NCBI GenBank assembly: GCA_016211085.1
Contig: JACQSY010000133.1
Span: 1-36,139, forward strand
Reading direction: 5' to 3'
Length of the DNA stretch: 36,139 bases
Source of the DNA: Acidobacteriota bacterium
GTDB lineage: Bacteria > Acidobacteriota > UBA6911 > RPQK01 > JACQSY01
This document shows, in pieces, positions 1 through 8,000 of this stretch. Position numbers and translations under genes: made by a program. The notes beneath the pieces were generated by a model. It was not told where the DNA came from, ran no database searches, and saw only the letters and a list, made by a program, of their open reading frames with translations. The stretch's first letter is position 1; the number at the start of each line of letters is the position of its first letter.

Positions 1-13
1 GAATCTCTCCCTA

Positions 14-41
14 ATTCGTAACTCGTAGATCGTACTTCGAA
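14..41. repeat. Degenerate heptamer tandem repeat
   Basis: Four consecutive 7-base units with the shared core TCG(T/A)A: ATTCGTA, ACTCGTA, GATCGTA, CTTCGAA. They lie just downstream of the stop of the first glycosyltransferase gene. A second heptamer tract with a different core lies at the other end of the window (36033-36053). Simple-sequence intergenic repeat; no function visible. Confidence 0.5.
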
Positions 42-55
42 ATTGCAAGCGGCGC

Positions 56-835
56 TTACTGCGCTTCGCTCCGTGTGCGCCTGTGATTGCATCGTTCTGT
101 GCGGGCTCGGCGCATCCTTCTGATCTCAAGAATTCTTTTGAGGTATTGGAGCAGCAGCGAGAGAAACATTCTGCTGCTCCGGCTGTCGGAATTGTCGGTC
201 CATGAAACCGGTATTTCTCTCCATGGAATGCCCAGCTTCTCTGCAGAAAGTGAAAGCTCGGCGGAGAAAAACCAGCCGTCACTGGCGGCATACGCTTGCC
301 TTAGTTGCCGGTAACTTCTTGCCGTTAAGAACTTGAACCCGCACATGGCGTCTGTGATTCGAGAACCCAGCAGTGTACGGATCAACAGATTCAAAACACG
401 CGAAGTGACCTCACGAAACAAAGGACGTCTCCGCACCTGCGAATCGGGCAAGAGCCGGCTTCCGCAGACCAGTTCTACTTCTTTCTTGGAAATAGGTTCC
501 AGAGCGTCTGGAAGGTGCCGTAGATCCGTCGAAAGGTCCAGGTCCATGAAACCCACGATGTCGCTGTCAGCCGCGTCCCAGGCTGCCTGGAACGCGAGGC
601 CTACCCCTTTTTTTTCAAGACGCTGGTAACGGATCAAGCCAGCTTGCTCCAGGTCACGGCCGATGGCCGGAGTTGCATCGGCGGAGCCGTTGTCCGCAAT
701 CACAATCTCGAATTGGAAATGGGAGAGGCGTGGCTCCTCTTTAAGATAGGCGATGAGGCGGCGGACATTGGAGTTCAGTGCCCGCTCCTCGTTGAGGACA
801 GGTATGGCTATCAATACGGAGAGGGATTCTTGCAT
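56..835 (-). CDS. Family 2 glycosyltransferase, DPM1-like
   Basis: Predicted to transfer a sugar from a nucleotide donor, probably to a lipid-phosphate carrier, on the cytoplasmic face of the membrane. The 259-residue protein has the GT-A nucleotide-binding start (IPVLNEE, residues 11-17; ADNGS, 47-51) and an acidic metal/donor motif DLDLSTD (98-104), and ends in a basic tail (about 235-259). It has no membrane segment, so it resembles the soluble dolichol-phosphate-mannose-synthase-like class. It starts 8 bp after the stop of the upstream glycosyltransferase gene, so the two are probably cotranscribed. Only a weak ribosome site (AAGA) precedes the ATG, which suggests translational coupling. 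Family assignment is secure; acceptor and sugar cannot be told from sequence. Confidence 0.85.
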   Translation of the reverse strand: MQESLSVLIAIPVLNEERALNSNVRRLIAYLKEEPRLSHFQFEIVIADNGSADATPAIGRDLEQAGLIRYQRLEKKGVGLAFQAAWDAADSDIVGFMDLDLSTDLRHLPDALEPISKKEVELVCGSRLLPDSQVRRRPLFREVTSRVLNLLIRTLLGSRITDAMCGFKFLTARSYRQLRQAYAASDGWFFSAELSLSAEKLGIPWREIPVSWTDNSDSRSSRMFLSLLLQYLKRILEIRRMRRARTERCNHRRTRSEAQ

Positions 836-843
836 TTTGAATC

Positions 844-1848
844 TTAATGAAGGCTTCCTGATGCTCCGGCCGCAGCGAGGCTCTCCTGCACCACGTTAAG
901 CTCATCGGTTTGAGCGGTCGTTTGGACCCCTTCGAGCTCATCCTGAATGTAGTAAGGAGGAATAGGGCGTCCTCTTTCCACCAGCACGGCTAAATATCGC
1001 ATGCCGAGCGCCAGGGCCAGGAGCGCTGCCACAGCACAGGAGCCTGCGAGCAGTGAAAGCCCTGCTGGAAGCCGGTAACCGCCCGCAAGAATCACCCATA
1101 AGGTAGCGGCGACTGCCGCTAGCGCCAGAGTTCCACAGACCCAGGCCATGACCTTCAGAGGATGCGTGGTGTTCTCAACGACAATGCCGGCTCCTTCGTG
1201 AACCAGGTCGAGCGGCCGGCGGCGGGTGCTTCGTGGAGAAGGGGTGTGGTGAAAATAAGCTGACGCAAATCCTACGACAGAGCTGAAGTGGCGAAAGTGC
1301 TGATAGCCGTTGGGAATGCTGGTGATGGCATTTAGAGCACGCCGGCTGATGCAACGGACGTCGGTAATGTCGGAAACAATGTCGATTTGGGCGTAAGAGC
1401 TCACGTACCAGTGAAAAACGCGCCCCAGCCACCGGTAGATTGTTCCTTTGCGAAGCCCTCTTTGTCCAGCAGAGCGGTTGACTCCATAAAGGATGTCGTA
1501 GCCCTGGCAGCATTGTTGGATGATGTCGGGAAAGATGGTGTGCGGAGGTTGATCCGGGGGCAGTACCACGACGTGTGAACCGATGACGGTTTCAAGGCCT
1601 GCAAAGACCTTGATGTGGAAACTGGCCCTGCGGGAGAGGAGCAGCAAGCGAGCGTTTTCGCAGCCGGAGACGGTTTCGCGCACCAGCTCCCAGCCATGGT
1701 CATGGGAGCTTCCCACAATGACGATCTCGGAATAACGGAAATTGCTGTGCAAAATCTCCGCAAGCTTTCGTAGCACTGCGGGGCGGATTTCATCCGGTTT
1801 TTCAAAAGGAATAACTACAGATACGAAGACGTCGAGCCTGTCTGACAC
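844..1848 (-). CDS. Family 2 glycosyltransferase with C-terminal membrane anchor
   Basis: A 334-residue protein with a GT2 domain (about residues 8-220) and two predicted membrane helices near 233-255 and 262-289, followed by a short cytoplasmic tail. This is the architecture of GtrB/ArnC-type polyprenyl-phosphate glycosyltransferases. The usual aspartate-rich donor motif is altered: at the expected place it reads LPPDQPPH (96-103), so a single Asp remains and activity may be changed. The start is a GTG at 1846-1848 that follows directly, in frame, after a TGA (1849-1851), so no longer start is possible. It is first of the two-gene operon. Upstream lies insertion-sequence-like debris, so the native promoter may have been lost or replaced. 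Confidence 0.8.
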   Translation of the reverse strand: MSDRLDVFVSVVIPFEKPDEIRPAVLRKLAEILHSNFRYSEIVIVGSSHDHGWELVRETVSGCENARLLLLSRRASFHIKVFAGLETVIGSHVVVLPPDQPPHTIFPDIIQQCCQGYDILYGVNRSAGQRGLRKGTIYRWLGRVFHWYVSSYAQIDIVSDITDVRCISRRALNAITSIPNGYQHFRHFSSVVGFASAYFHHTPSPRSTRRRPLDLVHEGAGIVVENTTHPLKVMAWVCGTLALAAVAATLWVILAGGYRLPAGLSLLAGSCAVAALLALALGMRYLAVLVERGRPIPPYYIQDELEGVQTTAQTDELNVVQESLAAAGASGSLH

Positions 1849-1944
1849 TCAAGCAGCGACTTGCAAGATGTGCTCCAATTTTTCTTCCACGTCGAAAACC
1901 TGGTCGATCTTGGCATTTACCGGCGTCGTCGGAACAGACCGAGA

Positions 1945-1991
1945 GTGTTGCCTATGTGTTCGGAATAACGTGTAACCTATGTCTCCGGAAT
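1945..1991. mobile_element. Insertion-sequence-end-like tandem repeat (remnant)
   Basis: Two 22-base imperfect copies, 1945-1966 and 1970-1991, matching at 18 of 22 positions with period 25; the shared core is CCTATGTnTnCGGAAT. Short tandem repeats with this type of core are familiar from ends of IS21/IS481-like elements. No transposase gene adjoins it, so this would be a solo end. It sits 16 bp from the tRNA-Arg gene. Assignment to an element family is from memory and tentative. Confidence 0.35.
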
Positions 1992-2007
1992 GGGCCCCCG
2001 GGGAAGG

Positions 2008-2084
<77 letters not shown>

Positions 2085-2192
2085 GTGGGAATGCTTCAGC
2101 ACTTTAGCACCAGGCAGGCAAGACTGTCACGGGCCTCGCACTGCCGGCTGATCTCGATTTTTAACCGGTAAACCGATTAGCTGTCCTCTTTT

Positions 2193-2221
2193 TTCGCAGA
2201 CGACTGTCTCAGGTGTATAAT
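2193..2221 (+). promoter_or_regulatory. Sigma-70-type promoter of the subtilase gene
   Basis: TTCGCA (2193-2198), a 17-base spacer and a perfect TATAAT (2216-2221). Transcription would begin near 2228 and give a leader of about 70 nt before the ATG at 2297. Confidence 0.6.
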
Positions 2222-2234
2222 ACTTAGCATCTCA

Positions 2235-2259
2235 GTTGGAGGGAGCTGCCCCCCCCAAC
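2235..2259 (+). promoter_or_regulatory. Leader hairpin containing a C8 tract
   Basis: In the predicted 5' leader of the protease mRNA, GTTGGAGGG (2235-2243) can pair with CCCCCCAAC (2251-2259) with one mismatch. The right arm lies within a run of eight C (2249-2256). It ends 24 bases before the ribosome site, so it does not mask it directly. A stabilising or regulatory role is possible but unproven. Confidence 0.4.
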
Positions 2260-2296
2260 AAGCTAACGCGATCCGATTTTTTTAGGAGGAGTGAAA

Positions 2297-3631
2297 ATGT
2301 TAAAAGAAGGTGGTCTCATTTCTGCCCGGAAATGCGAAGCCTTGATGATGATTGTTGCACTTGGATTTTTTCTGACCGTTACAGTTTTTTCGCAAGCACG
2401 AGCCCCGCAGGCACCAGTCCCACAAGCACCAGCGGAAAATTCTTACATCGTGGTGCTCGAACAGGGCGTGCAGCCACGGGCCGTGATCGTTGCTCATGGC
2501 CTGCGGCCTTCATTGATTTTTAGCGACGCTCTCAATGGATTTGCGACGCCGGCCAGTAACCGTCAAGTTTCCGCCCTGGCGGCGGATCGGCGGGTTAAGT
2601 ACATTGAGCTGGACCGGGTTGTCAGCTTGGTTCCCCCGGCGCGTCCTCCAGTAGTACGCGCCCAGCTTCATGAAAACAATTACGAAACGCTCACCACGGG
2701 AATCGACCGGATTGACGCTGAGCTCAATGCAAACAGTAACGTATCCACAGTAGGCATCGCGATACTGGATACGGGCATCTGGCTGAAACATAGTGAGCTG
2801 AACGTCGTGGAGAGCGTCTCTTTTGTGCGTGGCACCAAGGATGGAAACGATGACAATGGCCATGGAACACATGTCGCGGGAATCAGCGCCGCGCGAACTA
2901 ACGATTCGCGTGGAGTGCGGGGGGTCGCCCCCAATGCGCGACTGTTCGCGGTGAAAGTCCTGGATCGTTCAGGCTCCGGCATGCTGTCCTGGGTCATCAA
3001 GGGCGTTGATTGGGTTACGGGCAAAGCCTCCGCCAAACAGATCCATGTGGCCAACATGAGCCTGGGCTTTGAGGGCACCAGCACCGCGTTGAATGATGCG
3101 ATTCACCGCATGGTGACGGTTGCCAACGTGAGCACGACCGTGGCCGCCGGTAACAGCGGAAAAGACGCTTCCACTTTCAGCCCCGCCAATCATCCCGATG
3201 TGATTACCGTCTCGGCGATGGGCGATTCAGATGGTTTATGCGGAGCAACGGGTCCTCCAACCAGTGACGGGCTGGATGATACTTTTGCGAACTTCAGCAA
3301 CTTTGGTGTTTTCGTGGAGATCGCGGCGCCCGGCGTAGACATCCTCTCTACGTGGAAAGGGGACAGGTCCAACCCGGGAGGGCTCTATGCGAGCGCTTCC
3401 GGCACCAGCATGTCGAGTCCCCACACGGCGGGGGCCGCAGCCCAGTACGTCGCAGCACAGCTTGCTGCAGGGATTACACCCACAGCGGCCGCAGTGAGGC
3501 AGGCGCTGTTAAACCGCGCTACGCCCCAGGGCCAATCCTGTGGGATTGACGCCACAGGTCATGTGCGGGGCGGCTTCAGCAGTGACAAGGACAGCTCAGC
3601 CGAACCGCTCGTGGATGCTTCTGGTTTCTAA
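2297..3631 (+). CDS. Secreted subtilisin-like serine protease (S8)
   Basis: An exported peptidase. Start: AGGAGG at 2284-2289 is 7 bases from the ATG at 2297; an in-frame GTG at 2291 is too close to it. Counting from ATG (444 aa): signal peptide about 1-35 (hydrophobic core MMIVALGFFLTVTVF), proline/alanine linker, inhibitor-I9-like propeptide (about 49-110), then the catalytic domain. The triad is Asp158 (AILDTGIW), His189 (NGHGTHVAG) and Ser371 (SGTSMSSPH); Asn286 (AAGNSG) is the oxyanion residue. The chain ends soon after the catalytic domain, with no anchor or repeats, so it is probably released. It has its own promoter and a hairpin downstream and is not in an operon. Class and mechanism are secure; substrate unknown. 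Confidence 0.93.
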   Translation: MLKEGGLISARKCEALMMIVALGFFLTVTVFSQARAPQAPVPQAPAENSYIVVLEQGVQPRAVIVAHGLRPSLIFSDALNGFATPASNRQVSALAADRRVKYIELDRVVSLVPPARPPVVRAQLHENNYETLTTGIDRIDAELNANSNVSTVGIAILDTGIWLKHSELNVVESVSFVRGTKDGNDDNGHGTHVAGISAARTNDSRGVRGVAPNARLFAVKVLDRSGSGMLSWVIKGVDWVTGKASAKQIHVANMSLGFEGTSTALNDAIHRMVTVANVSTTVAAGNSGKDASTFSPANHPDVITVSAMGDSDGLCGATGPPTSDGLDDTFANFSNFGVFVEIAAPGVDILSTWKGDRSNPGGLYASASGTSMSSPHTAGAAAQYVAAQLAAGITPTAAAVRQALLNRATPQGQSCGIDATGHVRGGFSSDKDSSAEPLVDASGF

Positions 3632-3642
3632 AATCCGATGGG

Positions 3643-3676
3643 CGGGATGGCGGGATCTCAGGATGCCGCCATCCCG
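3643..3676 (+). terminator. Terminator-like hairpin after the subtilase gene
   Basis: CGGGATGGCGG (3643-3653) and CCGCCATCCCG (3666-3676) form a perfect 11-bp stem with a 12-nt loop, beginning 11 bases after the stop codon. No clean T tract follows, so it may stabilise the 3' end rather than terminate on its own. Confidence 0.5.
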
Positions 3677-3816
3677 GCTGGCCGGACGCGTTTCTTCGAC
3701 TCAACAAAAACCTTCACATCCCCACCAAGCCTTCCTTCATGTGTACGTGTCCTGCTGCCATGGCCATGCAGTCTTATTTCCCGCCGCGCAGGCAGACGCA
3801 TCTGTCGCCCGCCCAA

Positions 3817-3934
3817 AAGCGGCGGGCTCCGTCGTGGAAAAAACGCCGTCCTTTCCCAAGGCTCCGCTTCGCCCTGGGCTACCTTCTGGTCGCCTGCCAC
3901 CGGCAGGCTTAAGAGAATGCGATTATCCTTAAGC
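3817..3934. repeat. Intergenic hairpin chain
   Basis: Four successive inverted repeats: GCCCGCC/GGCGGGC (3817-3823, 3831-3837); CCCAAGGC/GCCCTGGG with one mismatch (3855-3862, 3871-3878); GCCTGCC/GGCAGGC with a 3-nt loop (3892-3898, 3902-3908); GCTTAAG/CTTAAGC (3907-3913, 3928-3934). The stretch around CGCCCTGGGCTACCTTCTG resembles a recurrent intergenic sequence I remember from several GC-rich soil phyla. With the two REP-like copies that follow it fills most of the 577-base gap between the protease and the SBBP protein. I see no gene in this gap. Confidence 0.45.
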
Positions 3935-3988
3935 GATTAGTGTTTGCTGCGGTGGAGTGCTTCTGCATGACGTGTCGGCGCGTAGTAG

Positions 3989-4063
3989 TCGGCACGCGCG
4001 GAGCGCCAAAGTAAGCGCTTGCGTTTATTGCAGCGGAGCGCTCGGTGACCCTCGCGCCTCTGA
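3989..4063. repeat. REP-like element, copy A
   Basis: From 3991 on, 73 bases are identical to copy B (4126-4198) except for one base (CAAA versus CGAA), with period 135. Its left end TCGG-CACGCGCGGAGCG lacks the AGG seen in copy B; the right end is CTCGCGCCTCTGA. The two ends are roughly complementary, so the element can fold on itself. Confidence 0.7.
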
Positions 4064-4120
4064 CAGATCCTACTTGTGATCCGGCTGCGTTTCCAATTTG
4101 CTGAGTAACGACGCGATCTG

Positions 4121-4198
4121 TCGGAGGCACGCGCGGAGCGCCGAAGTAAGCGCTTGCGTTTATTGCAGCGGAGCGCTCGGTGACCCTCGCGCCTCTGA
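4121..4198. repeat. REP-like element, copy B
   Basis: A full-length 78-base copy from TCGGAGGC to GCCTCTGA. Terminal inverted repeats are of the form TCnGAGGC/GCCTCnGA, and it contains the internal palindromes AAGCGCTT and GAGCGCTC. It ends 11 bases before the stop codon of the convergent SBBP reading frame. Confidence 0.7.
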
Positions 4199-4208
4199 TC
4201 AGAGGACT

Positions 4209-5039
4209 TTACTGCACGGTAACCGGCAAGGTGGCAAACTGGTTGGGACGTGTTTGCAAAACCGTTGCCGCCACGGGGGAGGAGACGCTTGCCACGAGCT
4301 TGCCACGAAAATTGGCAAAGTCAACCGGAGGGCTCCAAGGGAACTGATTGACGAAGGCTGCTAAATGGCCCCGCGCCTTCAAAGAGCCGGCCGGCAACGT
4401 CGCGGTGCTCACCAGCTGGCCCTCGGTGTTAAACAGGAACAGGTTCACGACCGCCTCGGCAGCGCCCAGGTTCATGAACGCGATCCCGGTGCTGATACCT
4501 TCCGCGGTGTTGGTTTCTACAGGAGCGACGAATCTCTTTAAAGCGGGCTCGCTGGCACCCACCCCCGCCACTCCTACAGTCCCTCCAAATAGAAGGACTC
4601 CTGCAACCTGAGCATTGGCGTCCACCGTCACCGAACCCTGAGCGATGGCGCCGCTGCTTTCAGTTTTCAGTATATGTGTTCCCAAAGGCGGCAAAGCCAC
4701 CGAAGTTGTTCCAGGCACGTTGACACCATTAAGCACCAGGGTAACTGGCTGCCCCGAGTCGTCACGGATTTCCACGCGGGCGGTGGCGCTCAACTGGGTC
4801 AGATTCATCAGGATGATTTGGCTGAAAAGTTGCGCCGCACCGGCGGTGCCTTTTCCGAAATGCGCAAACCGCAAGATGGAGTTTTGCCGGAAGGTGGGAA
4901 GCGGACCCAGCAATAAGGGCGCGACGGGCTGCGTTGCAAACTCGCCCGGACGTGTCTGGATCACGGTGGCTGCAATCCTTCCTTCCGTAGTGACTCTCAA
5001 GATACCCGTGAAGTTTATAAAATTTACGGGTCCATTCAT
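4209..5039 (-). pseudogene. C-terminal part of the SBBP-repeat protein, separated by a frameshift
   Basis: 276 codons from an ATG that overlaps the upstream stop as ATGA. It has no signal peptide and no ribosome site of its own. Residues 1 to about 41 complete the last domain of the upstream frame, and about 57-276 are a second copy of that domain (RFAHFGKGTAGAAQLFSQI here, FFAHFGDGRAGAAQIFSQI there). At the break, adding one G to the ATGAATGG stretch restores NQFA-W-NGPVNF, which matches NQFP-W-SPPVDF at the equivalent place in this second copy. I therefore read it as the displaced C-terminus of one protein of about 1,440 aa, broken by a one-base deletion or a sequencing error. A separate, coupled gene is the less likely alternative. 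The domain is an adhesin-like beta domain of unknown function. Confidence 0.75.
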
Positions 5040-8000
5040 GCGAACTGGTTGAGGAATTGGGCCACCTGTCCATTAGCGGGAATCGGGCCCAGATTGGCGC
5101 TGGCGATCAGGTTGCCGGCTGAGCCGTATAATTGCACAGTACCGGTCAGCACTGAGTTGCCCAGGTTCTGAATGGCGATTCCGGTGGCTGTGGCCTCAGC
5201 CGAATTCATTTCCATGGGGGCCATAAAACCCCCTGGCAATTCCTGACTGCTTCCTACGCCGGCCATGCCTACAGAACCGCCGAAGAGAATCACTCCGGAA
5301 AGCCTTCGCGTGGATGCGACGACCACAGAGCCGGATTGCAAGGGTCCCTCCCCATCCGTCTTCAGGAAGCGGACCCCTCCTGCAGGAATGGTCAGTGTTT
5401 GCTCTCCATTTACCATTTCTCCGTTCAGATCAACGCTCAGGGGCTGTCCCGCGCCGTCTCGCAACTGTATGCGCACTGATGCCTCCTGGTCTTCAAGATT
5501 GACCGCGGTGATCTGGCTGAAGATTTGAGCGGCGCCGGCGCGCCCGTCTCCAAAGTGAGCAAAAAAGAGTTGGTACTCCGCTGCAGTTCCCGTCCCGGAA
5601 ACCATGGGCAGCAGTGGAAATCCAGCGTCGGCCTGATTGTTATTGTCGAAATCGAAGGCCGGAGAATCGGGAGTTCCGTCCCCATTAGTATCGCCGAGGG
5701 GAATAAAGACTTGGGGGTCAGGCACTCGATCCCTGAAATTGAGGCCAAGCAGGTAGGAGAGCGCCCATGGCATGCTGACGAAGTCAGCTTTCTTGTCGCC
5801 GTTAACGTCATAGAAAACGGGGCTAATGGTGACAGCCGGCTGTCCGGCACGCTGGGCGGTAAAGGCATCGACCACGCCATCCGAGTTCTGGTCAGCAGCC
5901 CGAACCGTGCCTGATTGGCTCACGGTGGATCCACCAGCTTTTCTCACGATTTGCTCATTGAGCGTGACCAGGTCTGGCCGGCCACCGATCGCCAGGCGGG
6001 TTGCTGTGCCCGCTGATGCCAGACGCAGCGTGCTACTGCTCGTGGAGGTTCCTCCGATCTGAGCCGTGACGGTCGAGGTCCTGCGGGTGCTCTCCTTGAC
6101 GCGGGTAAGGGTGTCGAATGTTGCCAACTGGGAATTCGATTTGGAGAGCCGCACCACAGTGTTATTGGCGTTGCAGGGGTTCCAGGTGGCGCTGAGGAAT
6201 CGCAGGTTGACGTCCTGGCCTGAAGTGCTGCGAAGGATGCTTTGAGGCTGGTCTGCGGGGTCCGGAATTCCGTTGCCGTTGCTGTCGACGCGGACGGAGC
6301 GTGTCCATGAGCCTGCCGCGGCAAATGGGGGCAACATCTCGCCGGGGAGATTGTCCGTGGTCAGACGCGTCAAGAACGCGTCGCTGATTTCCGAAGAGCC
6401 GCCGAGGGTACGCTGCAGTGCGTCAGCCGAAGTTGGGTAGTTACCGGAAAAGGTGGTTCCGATTACCGATGCGGTTCCGGTCGGGGTGACGACGATGCCC
6501 GTGGAACGATCGTTTGCACCCCCGCCGAGGTAAGTGGAAAACATCAGCGTTCCCACGTTGTTGAGCTTGGAAACCCACACATCGAATCCGCCTGCCAGAC
6601 TCGCTTGTATGGGCGTCACCAGGGGGAAATTGGTGCTAAGCGTGCTGCCGGTGGCATACACGTTAGCCACGTATTGAACCCGCCCGGATGCGTCCACCAC
6701 GGTAGCGTTGTCAATGGCCACCCCACTTCCGTAATCGTCCAGGCATCCACCCAGGAAGGTCGAGAATTGCACAGCTCCGTTTTTACTGAATTTAGCGACA
6801 AAAGCATCGCTGCTGCCTCCGCCATAAACCGGCTGGGTCGCATTCACTACGGGGAAGCTCATGGCATAGCTTTCGTTGGAAGAAGTGTTGCCGGCAATGG
6901 CCACGTCGCCAGTTCCGTCCTCGACGGCTATGTCTGAAGCAATATCATCCGCGCTTCCGCCAAAAAAAGTGGAGAATACCAGGCCGGAGCCGGAGCTATT
7001 CAGGGCTGTCAGAAAAACATCATTAGCTCCCGCATAACTGCCTTGGACCGCATTAGCCGTGGGGAAATTGTTGGATTGTGTGTGGCCGGTAATGTATGCA
7101 ATTCCTTGTGCGACAGCTATCCCGTTGGCGCTGTCGAACAATTGGCCTCCCAGCATGCTGAAGTAGGTCACGGAGCCGCTCGAAGTGAACTTGGCCACCC
7201 ATACGTCCCCATTCCCTCCGGACCCAAATTGCGCAGTGGTGGCTCGAAACGCAGTACCGCTGGTAGAGCCTGCGACATAAACATCGCCGGCAGCGTCAAC
7301 GGCAATAGCCCCGCTATGCTCCTCGGCACTGCCGCCAAAGTAGGTCGAGAAAAGAAGCGTGCCCGTCGGGCTGAACTTGGCCAGGAATGCATCATTCGAA
7401 CCATTTAAACTGGATTGCACTGCATTTCTGGTAGTGAAGTCGGAAGACGCCGTCAATCCGGTCACGTAAGCATTCCCTGAAGCATCGACGGCCACGCCGC
7501 CGGCCAGGTCCACGCTGCTTCCCCCAAAAAAGGTCGAGTAAACCCGGCTGCGGCCCAGCGGGTCAACACGGGTTACATACCCGTCGAAAGAGCCTCCCGG
7601 CGCAGCCTGGGCAGGCGGGTTGGTGGCGGTGTGAGGAAAATCAGCCGAAGCAGTCATTCCCACAATGAAGAGGCTGCGATCGGAAAGCAGCAGCGCAATG
7701 TCGTTTCCATCGTCAAGATCGCTACCGCCGAAAAAAGATGAGTAGGCGATAATCGGATCGATAATCAGCGGCTTGCTGCGGTCATAGGAACCAACCTCAA
7801 ATGCGACTTGATCGGGCTTAACCAGGCGATAGCGGCTTTCGATTACTTTCTCCTCATGGTTAACCCGCTGATAGGCGCGAGGGGCTCGTAGGATCAAGTC
7901 CCCTGCGGAGGTGGGCAGGATCAGATTGCCCTGTGAGTCGACCCGCCGCCCGGTTGAGCCTTCAAAGCTCAAACGAATCACACCGGGATCTGTCCCGGGT

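Noticed and set aside
3638..3940. Open frames of 80-130 codons between the protease and the SBBP protein
   Set aside because: They run through hairpins and repeats, have no ribosome site and exist on both strands; GC-rich artefacts.
3989..4198. CRISPR array
   Set aside because: Only two long copies with one spacer-like gap, palindromic ends and no cas genes.
5036..5039. Programmed ribosomal frameshift in the SBBP protein
   Set aside because: No slippery heptamer or downstream pseudoknot seen; a single deleted base explains it better.
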